Assembly: GCA_965250215.1 (NCBI GenBank)
Contig: CBDFNN010000004.1
Coordinates: 4,092,001-4,156,000, forward strand
DNA length: 64,000 nucleotides
Source of the DNA: CBDFNN01 sp965250215
Lineage (GTDB): Bacteria; Bacteroidota; Rhodothermia; Rhodothermales; DATKEJ01
Direction: 5' to 3'
Shown: positions 17,758-26,491 of the stretch, piece by piece
How positions within the stretch are numbered: position 1 is the first letter of the stretch
Layout of the letters: every line of letters starts with the position of its first letter
Notes under the pieces: model-generated
Database searches by the model: none
Seen by the model: only the letters and a program-made list of their open reading frames with translations
Told to the model about the DNA's origin: nothing
Translations under genes and position numbers: made by a program

Positions 17758-17799
17758 ATTCTGACATTCTGACAATCTGATGTTCTGACAATCTGATTT
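17758..17799. repeat. TTCTGACA/TCTGATGT word array
   Basis: Degenerate 8-9 bp words (TCTGACAT, TCTGACAA, TCTGATGT) repeated about five times immediately before the start of the Rieske-TPP gene. The same words occur near 19871, 24501, 24609, 40501 and 44113. Confidence 0.75.
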
Positions 17800-17807
17800 C
17801 TATATCT

Positions 17808-19742
17808 ATGAAATGGCATAAAGTACTAGACGACAAAGGTGATTTAAAAGAAGGAAGAGTAATGACCGTGACTGCTGGGCATCAGAGCATATGTCTGGCC
17901 CACTTTGAAGGAAAGCTATGTGCTTTGGATAACAAGTGCCCCCATCAGGGCGGACCGCTCGGCGAGGGAAGTATCGAAAACGGCTTGATTCGCTGTCCTT
18001 GGCACGGATGGGATTTTCATCCTTGCTCCGGCAAGGCTCCAGGATTTGACGACGGAGTCCCCACTTTTCCAACAGAGGAGCGCGAGGATGGAATCTATGT
18101 AGGTGTTGCCGAAGAGGAATTGTCTGAGCAAACCATCTCTGATGTCATGGTAGAGACGATGGTCAATTGGGGAGTCAATCGCGTTTTTGGAATGGTGGGA
18201 CATTCGAACCTAGGATTTGCAGATGCCTTGAGACGACAGGAAGAAGCGGGTGCTCTCAAATTTATTGGCATCCGCCATGAGGGCGCCGCTGCATTTGCAG
18301 CATCGGCCTATGGTAAATTGACAGGTAAGCCTGCTGCCTGCTTCGCCATTGCCGGCCCTGGATCCACAAACATGTACACAGGACTCTGGGACGCCAAAGT
18401 CGATCGAGCACCAATCCTAGCCCTCACTGGACAAGTAGCGACCCAAGTCGTGGGCACCGGAAATTTTCAGGAGCTCGATCTCGTATCTGCCTATAGCAGC
18501 GTCGCAGAATTTAACCATCGTGTCCTGCACAACAGTCAGCACGGTGATCTCATGTCTCTGGCGATCAAACATGCCATCATCAAGCGAGATGTCTCGCATT
18601 TGACATTTCCAGATGAGGTCCAAGTCCTTCCCGCTGGCGAATCGTCCGAGGCCCAGACTCCGGATGGAAGGATTACTCCGATGACAATCGCTCCACCAAA
18701 AGAATCATTTGAAAAGGCTGTAGGCCTACTCACCAATGCCAAACGTCCTGTCATTGTCGTAGGTCACGGCGCCAGATTTCATATGGATCAGGTCATACAG
18801 CTTGCCGAGAATTTGAACAGTCCTGTCATGACGACTTTTAAGGGCAAAGGTCAAATCTCCGATGCCCATCCTTTGGGTTGCGGTGTCCTTGGTCGAAGTG
18901 GCACGCCCATCGCATCTTGGTTCATGAATGAGGCGGATCTGCTGCTTGTGATTGGTGCGTCCTTTTCAAAACATACCGGGATCACCCCAAAAGTGCCGAC
19001 CATCCAGATCGACTTCGATCCATTGGCACTGAGCAAATTTCACAAAATCGATGTAGCGGTATGGGGCGAGATTTCCGTCACCGTTTCTATGCTTCTGGAC
19101 AAAGACTTGGAATCGTCCAATAAGGAGGATCGCCGTGCGGAGATTTCTGACCGATGGCAAATTTGGAAAGAGGAGAAAGAAATGAGATTGAAGGAAGATC
19201 GAGGTGAAGGCGTCAGTTCGATCGCCGTATTTGATGAATTGACAAGAAGAGCTCCTGCCGATTCCGTGATGTGTGTCGACGTGGGAAATAACGCCTATTC
19301 ATTTGGCCGATATTTCGAAGTCAGTCATCAGTCTTTTCTAATGTCAGGTTATCTTGGATCCATCGGATTCGCGCTTCCAGCGTCGCTTGGTGCATGGGCT
19401 GCCGTGGGTGATAGTAGACCAATCATAGCCGTCGCCGGCGACGGCGGATTCTGCCAATATCTTGCTGAAATGACGACGGTCGTCAAGTACAAGATGCCCA
19501 TCAAGATCATAATTCTGAACAACAACGAACTGGGCAAAATTTCCAAGGAGCAGCGCGCGGGAGAATTTGACGTATGGGCGACAAGTCTGGTCAATCCCAA
19601 CTTTGCGGAGTACGCGACTAGTTGCGGTGCCCTAGGAATACAAGTTAATGCACGCGAAGAATTGGCTCAAGCCATGCAGCAGATCATGGATCACGACGGT
19701 CCAGCTTTGTTAGAAATTAAGACAGATGTGAGTTTGATATAG
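17808..19742 (+). CDS. Rieske [2Fe-2S] domain fused to a thiamine-diphosphate enzyme
   Basis: A 644-residue two-part protein. Residues 1-105 form a Rieske ferredoxin with the ligand motifs CPHQGG (Cys44, His46) and CPWHGW (Cys63, His66). From about residue 108 to the end it is a full ThDP enzyme of the pyruvate oxidase/acetolactate synthase group. That part contains the catalytic Glu in GIRHEGAAAFA, a central domain, and the ThDP-Mg motif starting GDGGFCQY and ending near ILNNNELGK. Such enzymes decarboxylate 2-oxo acids. The attached iron-sulfur domain could take electrons from the ThDP intermediate, as in oxidoreductase-type enzymes, but that is inference. There is no stop or frameshift between the parts. 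It is a single-gene unit. Confidence 0.85.
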   Translation: MKWHKVLDDKGDLKEGRVMTVTAGHQSICLAHFEGKLCALDNKCPHQGGPLGEGSIENGLIRCPWHGWDFHPCSGKAPGFDDGVPTFPTEEREDGIYVGVAEEELSEQTISDVMVETMVNWGVNRVFGMVGHSNLGFADALRRQEEAGALKFIGIRHEGAAAFAASAYGKLTGKPAACFAIAGPGSTNMYTGLWDAKVDRAPILALTGQVATQVVGTGNFQELDLVSAYSSVAEFNHRVLHNSQHGDLMSLAIKHAIIKRDVSHLTFPDEVQVLPAGESSEAQTPDGRITPMTIAPPKESFEKAVGLLTNAKRPVIVVGHGARFHMDQVIQLAENLNSPVMTTFKGKGQISDAHPLGCGVLGRSGTPIASWFMNEADLLLVIGASFSKHTGITPKVPTIQIDFDPLALSKFHKIDVAVWGEISVTVSMLLDKDLESSNKEDRRAEISDRWQIWKEEKEMRLKEDRGEGVSSIAVFDELTRRAPADSVMCVDVGNNAYSFGRYFEVSHQSFLMSGYLGSIGFALPASLGAWAAVGDSRPIIAVAGDGGFCQYLAEMTTVVKYKMPIKIIILNNNELGKISKEQRAGEFDVWATSLVNPNFAEYATSCGALGIQVNAREELAQAMQQIMDHDGPALLEIKTDVSLI

Positions 19743-19870
19743 ATTGGTTTCGACGGAAAATCGCTTTTAGCTTGGCCTCTGAGGCAGCTTTACTACAGGC
19801 GACGGACAACAGGCAATAAATCGTCATCAAATATCTTAGTCTTTCCATGTGGATCCGAATCTACATGAAA

Positions 19871-19902
19871 TCTGATGTTCTGATGTTCTGATGTTCTGAA
19901 AA
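19871..19902. repeat. three perfect TCTGATGT repeats
   Basis: TCTGATGT three times head to tail, then TCTGAAAAT, abutting the stop codon of the minus-strand PepSY gene. The same TCTGATGT..TCTGAAAAT ending occurs at 24610-24634. Confidence 0.85.
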
Positions 19903-19903
19903 T

Positions 19904-21058
19904 CTATTCCCTCCTCATCATCCAAGCCCTCCACCTTCTCCAACTAAGCCAAAGACCCGTCCATACCATGAACGCCGCTCCTAGACTAACAAGACCAGCT
20001 AGGGTTTGGCCCCAAAAACCAAAGTATTCACCAGTGTGTCCAAATCGAATCTGAGAGCGGAGTTGGCTCTCTTTCGGTCGCGAGTAGAAGTCATTCCACG
20101 ACTCTATTTGGCCCGAAATTCGATCGATCTCAACATCGACTTGTTGGCTGGATTGTCTGCCATTTCCAGAATCGATTCGAAGCTTTAGATTGCTGTTGGA
20201 AACATCTGGGATATCAAGTCGAATGCTACGCCATTCTGGCATTCTCTTTCTGAGACTCGAGGTGAAAGTATCAAAGTCGGCATTGAATATGTCCTCCCCT
20301 ATTCTCAGACTATCCACCTTAACAAGATCCCTTTCCGGCTCACCAGCGAGACCTTCGACTTCCTCTTCCAGTACAAGAGAATAAACTAGCTCATCTGCCC
20401 ATTCGTATGAAAAGACCACCGCGGTCCCAACGACAAATACAAGAGGCAAAAAGGACCAGAATCCGATCACGTTGTGCCAGTTGAAATCCCTTGCTTTTGG
20501 CGAGAGTCGCCTTTTGAACCATAGCACATTCCGTAGCGCGCGCCTATTCCAATTTCGCGGCCACCACAAATACAGTCCACTCAAGACCAGAAAAAGAAAG
20601 CCTAAATTTGCCACGCCCGTCACAGACCTGCCCGTCCTCCTCGCATCGTCTGTTAGATTAAACCAGCGATGCCAATTCTCTACCGATCGAAAGAAAGACC
20701 TCACACCTGGATCGGGTCTACCGATTACCTGTCCGTCGTAGGGATTTAGGGACACGCTAGCTTCCCGACCAAAAGACGCGACGACTCTAGCCTCTGGAGA
20801 ATTTCTCCACTCGAAGGACACAGGTCTCTTTTCACCCTGATCGTCATCGTCAAAAAGCTCAAGTAGATCCGCAGGACCCAATCTAATCGACTCGTCCTCG
20901 ACAGAAATCTCAGTTAGATCTTGCTGATCTGTCCACTCCGTGATCTGCAACTGATAGGTCAGAAGAACTCCTGTTATCGACATCATGAGCACGACTACAG
21001 CTACGCTGATGCCAACGACAAGATGAATCCAAAAAATTACTTTTCTAAAAAGAGCCAT
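19904..21058 (-). CDS. PepSY-associated transmembrane protein
   Basis: A 384-residue inner-membrane protein of the PepSY-TM (PiuB-like) family. It has an N-terminal helix (FWIHLVVGISVAVVVLMMS), a periplasmic PepSY-like segment, a helix pair near residues 145-165 (GVANLGFLFLVLSGLYLWWP) and 195-220, and a C-terminal helix ending in basic residues (WLSWRRWRAWMMRRE). The conserved WHR...NLT segment follows the first domain. Members are often iron-regulated and near siderophore receptors, or act as flavin reductases. No such neighbour is present, so the role is open. Confidence 0.82.
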   Translation of the reverse strand: MALFRKVIFWIHLVVGISVAVVVLMMSITGVLLTYQLQITEWTDQQDLTEISVEDESIRLGPADLLELFDDDDQGEKRPVSFEWRNSPEARVVASFGREASVSLNPYDGQVIGRPDPGVRSFFRSVENWHRWFNLTDDARRTGRSVTGVANLGFLFLVLSGLYLWWPRNWNRRALRNVLWFKRRLSPKARDFNWHNVIGFWSFLPLVFVVGTAVVFSYEWADELVYSLVLEEEVEGLAGEPERDLVKVDSLRIGEDIFNADFDTFTSSLRKRMPEWRSIRLDIPDVSNSNLKLRIDSGNGRQSSQQVDVEIDRISGQIESWNDFYSRPKESQLRSQIRFGHTGEYFGFWGQTLAGLVSLGAAFMVWTGLWLSWRRWRAWMMRRE

Positions 21059-21124
21059 TCAATATCTACAAACTAAGTTGAACTAATCCTTCCGGTTAAT
21101 TCAGTACGGCTGTCCCGGGTTGCC

Positions 21125-21179
21125 GTTTGCTGTTTGCTGTTTGCTGTTTGCTGTTTGCTGTTTGCTGTTTGCTGTTTGC
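21125..21179. repeat. GTTTGCT heptamer array (about 8 copies)
   Basis: Seven exact GTTTGCT units and a final GTTTGC, without interruption, between the divergent PepSY and YfcC genes. This is the cleanest tandem array of the window. A little downstream (21243-21268) lies an array of GGAACACTGAACACGG-type words. Confidence 0.95.
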
Positions 21180-21312
21180 GGAAAGATAGGAATGCTGCAT
21201 TTAGGAAAATAAGTCCTCAAGAATCAATCTGGGAGAACTGTAAACGGAACACTGAACACGGAGAACGGCTACTCTTTTTTCCCTATCATGGCAAGCAACC
21301 AAACACCTTTCC

Positions 21313-22752
21313 ATGTCTTGGATTAGCCGCCTTAAAGTCCCCCATGTATTTGCTCTGCTGACAGGAGTCATTCTGTTTTGTAGCCTGATGACTTATGTAA
21401 TTCCTTCAGGATCTTACGACAGACAGGAGCGAACGGTTAATGGGCTTACACGAACGATGGTTCTTCCGGGTACCTACACCGAAACCGACAAACATTATAG
21501 CTTGAAGGGCGCTTTGGTTGGCGACGTCGTCGAAGGCGAAGCCAGTCCCGTCAGTATTGTTAGTTTCCTCTCCGCTATTCCGAGGGGATTGGAGGGCGCA
21601 GCGGACATCGTCTTTTTCATTTTTATCGTTGGAGGTATCTTCGCCGTCATCGAGCGCACAGGCACCATCAATGCCGTGATACAAAAGATGCTGGATAGAT
21701 TCGCCAACTCAGGAATCTTCCTTGTCATCATTATGATGATAGCCATCGGAATTGGCGGCTCAACGATAGGAATGGGCGAGGAGCTCATCCCGCTAGTTCC
21801 AGTATTCGTGTACCTCGCAGCTCAAATGGGCTATGATCGCATTTTCGGATTGGCTCTCGTTTTTGGCGCAACAACGATCGGATTTGCAGCTGCTACTACG
21901 AATCCTTTTACAGTGCAGATAGCACAAGGCATCGCCGAAGTACCCATCGGTTCTGGCATCGGATTCCGGGTTATCTTTTTCATTGTGATTATGGCTGTGA
22001 CGATTATCTATCTCCTTCGCTATGGAAGCAAAATTAAAAAGGATCCTAGTCGTTCTTATTTAGCCGACATCGATTACACCGAGGAAGAAGTCGAGGTCGA
22101 GAAAACAAGATTGCGTACTTCCCACCTCGTTGTGATGGCATGGTGCATCGGCATTTTTTCAGCCATCCTATGGGCGACCCAAACCCAAGGTTGGTGGTTG
22201 GCCGAGATGGCCGGCGGGTTCATCCTAATGGGAATAGTGGCAGCAAGGATCGCCGGTCTAAGTGTTGATCAGACTGTCAATGCCTTCGCAAAGGGTGCTC
22301 AGGAAATGGTCGTCGCTGCCTTGGTTGTTGGTTTCGCAAAAGGAATCCAGGTCGTCTTGCAGGATGGGCAAGTTATGGATACCCTGGTATATGGTGCTGC
22401 GACCTTACTACAAAGCTTTCCAAAACTAGTCGCGGCTGAAGGAATGCTCGTAGTCCAGTCCTTCCTCAACTTCTTTATTCCTTCCGGCTCTGGTCAAGCC
22501 GCCGCAACGATGCCACTCATGGCACCACTTTCTGACGTATTGGGCATATCGAGGCAGACAGCGGTTTTCGCTTTTACCTGCGGAGACGGATTCTCGAATA
22601 CAGTGATACCCACATCAGGTATCCTTATGGCCATGTTGGGCATAGCGAAAATTCCATACGAGCGATGGTTGAAATTCATGGCTCCTCTCTTCCTAATCTT
22701 GATGGGTATCTCAGCTATCTTTATCGCTATAGCCGTCACGATAGGCTATTGA
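21313..22752 (+). CDS. YfcC-family membrane carrier
   Basis: A 479-residue polytopic membrane protein with about 12 hydrophobic segments. The motif SFLNFFIPSGSGQAAATMP near residue 390 and the CGDGFSNTVIPTSG loop are typical of the YfcC/DcuC-type (ArcD-related) carriers. These exchange or take up dicarboxylates, basic amino acids or peptides. It starts MSWISRLKVPHVFALL at the ATG at 21313. It stands alone and the substrate cannot be deduced. Confidence 0.85.
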   Translation: MSWISRLKVPHVFALLTGVILFCSLMTYVIPSGSYDRQERTVNGLTRTMVLPGTYTETDKHYSLKGALVGDVVEGEASPVSIVSFLSAIPRGLEGAADIVFFIFIVGGIFAVIERTGTINAVIQKMLDRFANSGIFLVIIMMIAIGIGGSTIGMGEELIPLVPVFVYLAAQMGYDRIFGLALVFGATTIGFAAATTNPFTVQIAQGIAEVPIGSGIGFRVIFFIVIMAVTIIYLLRYGSKIKKDPSRSYLADIDYTEEEVEVEKTRLRTSHLVVMAWCIGIFSAILWATQTQGWWLAEMAGGFILMGIVAARIAGLSVDQTVNAFAKGAQEMVVAALVVGFAKGIQVVLQDGQVMDTLVYGAATLLQSFPKLVAAEGMLVVQSFLNFFIPSGSGQAAATMPLMAPLSDVLGISRQTAVFAFTCGDGFSNTVIPTSGILMAMLGIAKIPYERWLKFMAPLFLILMGISAIFIAIAVTIGY

Positions 22753-22998
22753 TAATGTGTCGGTCCTTTAAAGAACTAATACCGATGGACCTATTTCCTC
22801 TGCCAATATTCCATCTGGAATTATCAACTAATTTAATCAGGTTAGGTCTCTCCTGTTGAAATCAGGTGGCGGAGATTTTCCTCCTCGTTTTGTTTCGGAA
22901 AATTCGCGGAAATCGTGATCGATACTTTCCCGTAGTGCTGAGTATATTCGACAAGACGAGACAAGGATCTCGATCAGAAATTCAACTCATCACAAGAA

Positions 22999-23943
22999 AT
23001 GAAAGAAGTCAAATCAACAAGCATTGCTTCGATGCTAGCATTCGCCACTCTGTTTTCCATAGCCTGCTCAGACACATCGAGCAAGTCGGAATCGATGGAC
23101 TCAACAGAGGTCGCCGAGATTTTCTTTGACGATTTCTCCTACCGCAGCGTATCTGAATTCGAAGCCAATAACTGGCAAATTCGATCTGGCGGAGGGCACC
23201 CAGGAGACAAGAGGGCCTATTGGGAAAAAGACAACGTCAGCTTTCATCACTCCGAGGATGGGGATCAATCATTTGTGAGACTGCGCGGGCATGTCAACGG
23301 CGGAGTTAATGATACTGGGCAGGCCCAAATTTGCCATATGCGTAAATACAAAGAGGGCACTTATGCGGCGCGTGTCTACTTCAGAGATCAACCAACTGAC
23401 GGACCTGACGGTGACCAAGTGATTCAAACCTTCTATACCATCAGCCCTCTTAAGTCCCCCATGAATTTGGACTATAGCGAGATGGACTTCGAATACCTTC
23501 CCAATGGCGGCTGGGGTCAGGAACAGGCTTTTTGGGTCACAACCTGGGAGACCTTCCAACACGAACCGTGGACGCAAGACAACGAACACGGATTTGAACC
23601 CGGTAGCTACGAAGGGTGGAGAACTTTAATGATCCACGCCATGGATAGCACCGTCACCTATTACGTCGATGGGAAGGAATTCTTCAAGCATTCTGAGCGA
23701 GTATTCCCAGAAGAACCCATGTCGATAAACTTCAATTTATGGTTTGTGGAAAATCAACTTGTTGAGTCAAAGGAAAATCGTTTCTACGAAGAGGATCTCG
23801 ACTGGGTATTTTTTAAAAAAAATGAAGCTTTGACGACGACAGAAGTTGAGGCAAGGGTTGCTGATCATCGGAGCAAAGGATCCCGCTACGTAGACAGTGT
23901 TGCGCCTTGGAGTCCGGTTTTGGAATCGGAGTGCTCGCTTTGA
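22999..23943 (+). CDS. GH16-like lipoprotein
   Basis: A 314-residue lipoprotein (lipobox FSIA-C near residue 24). The body is a beta-jelly-roll of the GH16 type, with the catalytic motif EMDFE in DYSEMDFEYLPNG matching E-x-D-x-E (nucleophile and acid/base glutamates). Later strands (WRTLMIHAMDSTVTYYVDGK) match the cord strands of the family. GH16 enzymes cut beta-1,3/1,4-glucans, agars or carrageenans. The substrate is not predictable here, and a non-catalytic concanavalin-like role is possible. Confidence 0.75.
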   Translation: MKEVKSTSIASMLAFATLFSIACSDTSSKSESMDSTEVAEIFFDDFSYRSVSEFEANNWQIRSGGGHPGDKRAYWEKDNVSFHHSEDGDQSFVRLRGHVNGGVNDTGQAQICHMRKYKEGTYAARVYFRDQPTDGPDGDQVIQTFYTISPLKSPMNLDYSEMDFEYLPNGGWGQEQAFWVTTWETFQHEPWTQDNEHGFEPGSYEGWRTLMIHAMDSTVTYYVDGKEFFKHSERVFPEEPMSINFNLWFVENQLVESKENRFYEEDLDWVFFKKNEALTTTEVEARVADHRSKGSRYVDSVAPWSPVLESECSL

Positions 23944-24076
23944 AACAGATAGTCAGATAGTCTGAACGTCAGATGATCAGGTGGGGTGGTGGGTGTGCGG
24001 TTTGCGGAAAGAGGATGTCTGGAGATCCCTTTATCGGCTGGACTCACGCGAAGGGCAAGCGGCGAAGGGTCCACTT

Positions 24077-24132
24077 TTCGGACAATCGGAAAATCGGTCA
24101 ATCAGAAGTTCGGAAATTCGGATTATCGGTTA
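24077..24132. repeat. TCGGA/AATCGG word array overlapping the AtpZ stop
   Basis: Copies of TTCGGACAATCGG, AAATCGG, TCAATCAG, TTCGGAAATTCGG and TTATCGG run up to and over the stop codon (24130-24132) of the minus-strand AtpZ gene. An upstream cluster at about 23945-23980 repeats CAGATAGT. Confidence 0.7.
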
Positions 24133-24483
24133 ATCGCTCTTTTCCCATTCGTCCTGTTTCTCCCATTCGTCCTGCTTCTTCCAATCGTCCTTGTCCCAAT
24201 CATCTAGTTCAGGAGCATCGTCTTGGAATTTATTGTAGGCTTTCCCGGACGCCTTCATTTTCGCCTCATCTTCCACTTGAATGGCCTGAGTCTCTTTCGT
24301 GATTTTGTAAATTAAGGCGATCACGCTGGCTAATCCGATCATGGCACCTAGCAAGGTGAACCAAGGAAGAGTGTCAAGCCATCGATCTACTAGATATCCG
24401 AGACCTGTATATATAAGTATCCCGAATCCTATCTGATAGCCGAGCGAAGCCGCGGATTTTGAAGAGCGAAGAATGCTAGACAA
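24130..24483 (-). CDS. AtpZ/AtpI-family protein with acidic tryptophan repeat tail
   Basis: A 117-residue protein. Residues 15-33 (GYQIGFGILIYTGLGYLVD) and 41-60 are the two membrane helices of the AtpZ/AtpI family, which assists F-ATPase assembly. The remaining 55 residues form a highly charged tail ending in a tandem heptad, roughly D-E-W-E-K-Q-D, repeated three to four times with Trp at fixed spacing. At the DNA level this is a degenerate 21-bp tandem repeat at about 24134-24200. The gene precedes nothing in its own direction for 10 kb; the ATP synthase operon it usually accompanies ends at 14.3 kb on the same strand. Confidence 0.8.
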   Translation of the reverse strand: MSSILRSSKSAASLGYQIGFGILIYTGLGYLVDRWLDTLPWFTLLGAMIGLASVIALIYKITKETQAIQVEDEAKMKASGKAYNKFQDDAPELDDWDKDDWKKQDEWEKQDEWEKSD

Positions 24484-24500
24484 GGCAGATAATCAGATTG

Positions 24501-24634
24501 TCAGAACGTCAGAACGTCAGAAAATATTTACTCGGCAATCGAAAGCTATTCACTTGCCGAGTATCGAAAAAGCGAAAACAGGCAGCGGAGTTCTCAGTTT
24601 TTCAGGAATTCTGATGTTCTGATGTTCTGAAAAT
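24501..24634. repeat. 22-bp inverted microrepeat arms flanking a hairpin
   Basis: TCAGAACGTCAGAACGTCAG (from 24501) and TTCTGATGTTCTGATGTTCT (from 24609) are reverse complements apart from two positions that would be G-U pairs in RNA. Between them lies a second hairpin, CTCGGCAA (24531-24538) / TTGCCGAG (24554-24561). The structure fills the gap between the bactofilin and AtpZ genes, so it would form a large cruciform or mRNA hairpin between two co-directional genes. Confidence 0.8.
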
Positions 24635-24642
24635 CCGATGTT

Positions 24643-25116
24643 CTACTTTATGACCGCCTTCAGATCTGGATTAGCCTGAGGTGCAGCGGCGCTCAATGAA
24701 GGAGATCTCATTTCACAACGGCCTCTGTAAATTGCTCCTTCCTCGATCATGAGTCGAGTGCACTTGATATTGCCTTCGACAACACTTGTTGATCGAAGAG
24801 TCAAAGAACCCTTGGTCACAATGTCGCCCTTAATTCGACCTGCGATGTCTGCATCACCAGTTTGAATATTTGCATCAATCCGACCTTCTGAGGTAACGAC
24901 CAATTTATTGTCCACCACAACTTCTCCAATTACTTCGCCACCAACACGGACATCACCTGCCACATGAAGCGTCCCTTCAATCTTTGCACCTTTTCCAATC
25001 ATGTTGACATGATTCCCCGCGTCGTAAGACGAACTCTTACCTTTCGACGATGAATTCATGCTTTGGGTGGAAGAGCCTGAAGAATCTGAGTCTTGTTTAT
25101 TTCCGAATATTCCCAT
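24643..25116 (-). CDS. bactofilin-family cytoskeletal protein
   Basis: A 157-residue polymer-forming protein. A Ser-rich flexible N-terminus (residues 1-35) is followed by the right-handed beta-helix core (about 40-140) with regular G-x-x-x-G-x-I/V spacing (KIEGTLHVAGDVRVGGEVIGEV). Bactofilins form filaments without nucleotide and often act with M23 peptidases in shaping the cell wall. The M23 gene lies immediately upstream on the same strand (45 bp), supporting a bactofilin-peptidase unit. Confidence 0.92.
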   Translation of the reverse strand: MGIFGNKQDSDSSGSSTQSMNSSSKGKSSSYDAGNHVNMIGKGAKIEGTLHVAGDVRVGGEVIGEVVVDNKLVVTSEGRIDANIQTGDADIAGRIKGDIVTKGSLTLRSTSVVEGNIKCTRLMIEEGAIYRGRCEMRSPSLSAAAPQANPDLKAVIK

Positions 25117-25161
25117 GTTCTTTATTTTTGGTGGTGTTTTGCAGGATTTTGTACACGTGCC

Positions 25162-26067
25162 CTATTGCATGAACTGCCCTGGGTCCTGAGCAAGGCCCTC
25201 TCTCCACAATTCAAAATGAATATGTGGACCTGAGGAAAGTTCGCCCGAATTACCGCTAATTGCAACCGTTTCGCGCTCCCTAACTCGATCTCCGACCTTT
25301 TTTATCAAATCCTTATTATGTTTATAAAATGATACGTAGCCGTCAGGATGATGAATTCCAACGACATAGCCTGCATCATATGTCCAATCTGCAAATACAA
25401 CATATCCGTCTCCTACGGAACGAACAGGGGAGCCCTCAGCCACGGCGTAATCTATTCCATAATGCCCTAGCTCAGAATTAAATCCTCGAGTCAGATAACC
25501 TCTATCAACGGGTGGTAGAAAAGGTAATCTCAGGCTGCTTAGATAATTTTTTGTTGCCTCGGCTGGATTGGTCGATACAAACACAACCGCGGGCATACTC
25601 TCAACAGGAACAGCGGGTTGGGCATGCTCTCCGCTATTTATTGAGGTTAAATCAAGGTTAACATCTAAAGGTTGAGGTTCGATATACTCAGGCTCGGTCA
25701 TTTCGGCCTGCTCAGCCAGTACATTGTCATCCTCCTCAAGTCCATCAAACAATTTTCTGATCTGCTCTAGATATGCATCTTGCGCAAGCAAAGAATCCTG
25801 CAGTTGATCAATCACAAGCTGGTTGGCTCTAGCGTTGATCCGGAGGTTCTGAGTACTCCTCCCAGGCACATAGTCGAGTATGGGCGAAAGAGTGAATACG
25901 AGAACTAGAAGTAGTGTGAATCCAAGTACGGAAAGAATAAACAGAGATCGAAATAGCTTAGGACGCAATGTGTACTGCGCCGGCTGATCCATGCTGTTCT
26001 CCTCCATTACCAGGATCGTGAATTCTCCCGGAGTCTTCGAGAGAATATGGCGCAAGAAATCAAACAC
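25162..26067 (-). CDS. M23-family murein endopeptidase (LytM-type), membrane-anchored
   Basis: A 301-residue protein from the GTG at 26067 (FDFLRHILSKTPGEFTI). That start keeps a segment conserved at the N-terminus of Bacteroidota M23 proteins; the longer frame to 26259 does not look coding. A membrane helix lies at about residues 40-62 (FRSLFILSVLGFTLLLVLVF), then a short coiled segment and a linker. The C-terminal LytM domain has the zinc residues in GHYGID and GPHIHFELW. It should cut peptidoglycan cross-links on the periplasmic side. It lies directly before the bactofilin gene, a conserved pairing. Confidence 0.88.
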   Translation of the reverse strand: MFDFLRHILSKTPGEFTILVMEENSMDQPAQYTLRPKLFRSLFILSVLGFTLLLVLVFTLSPILDYVPGRSTQNLRINARANQLVIDQLQDSLLAQDAYLEQIRKLFDGLEEDDNVLAEQAEMTEPEYIEPQPLDVNLDLTSINSGEHAQPAVPVESMPAVVFVSTNPAEATKNYLSSLRLPFLPPVDRGYLTRGFNSELGHYGIDYAVAEGSPVRSVGDGYVVFADWTYDAGYVVGIHHPDGYVSFYKHNKDLIKKVGDRVRERETVAISGNSGELSSGPHIHFELWREGLAQDPGQFMQ

Positions 26068-26491
26068 GCGGAGTAGGTCGTAAGAGATGATGAGTGCAGT
26101 GAGATGGCTATTACGCCACCTGTACTCAGTAGATTCTCTAGTACAGAAAAAGGTTGAAATGTCACAGTAGTTCCGACTACCCCTAAAAAAATCTGGGCAA
26201 TAAACCATACTTTTTGATCTAAGACATAGCCTCAGTCCGACTGGTGGGTCGTCGCGCAAGGCTCAGCTTCTTACAACGTCCATGGAGCCAAAGACGGCTC
26301 ACCTTTCACTGCGACAGACTATATTTTTGGTATTTAGTTGACAACTAGTCCGCTCCACAATCCTCAAAGCCCCTAGACCATGGCGCCCCAGCCCCTTAGC
26401 ACCCTAGCCCCTATTTGCCATATAGCTCCAATGAACTTATTATATTTCATTCTGTACTGAAATCCATTGACCAGAATTCGGTCTAATTGGT
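26068..26491. other. divergent intergenic region before clpX
   Basis: About 420 bp between the M23 gene and clpX, which are divergent. A run of C-rich words (CCCCAGCCCCTTAGCACCCTAGCCCC) lies at about 26370-26415. A TATATTTC box at about 26440 could be a clpX -7 element, but I find no -33 TTG at a good distance. No RNA is recognised. Confidence 0.4.

Noticed and set aside
21134..21361. Short open frame reading LFAVCCLLFAVCC
   Set aside because: It is only the GTTTGCT heptamer array read in one frame; low complexity and no homology.
26068..26259. Longer N-terminus of the M23 peptidase
   Set aside because: The extra 64 residues look non-coding (Cys/Arg/Tyr-rich, divergent promoter region).
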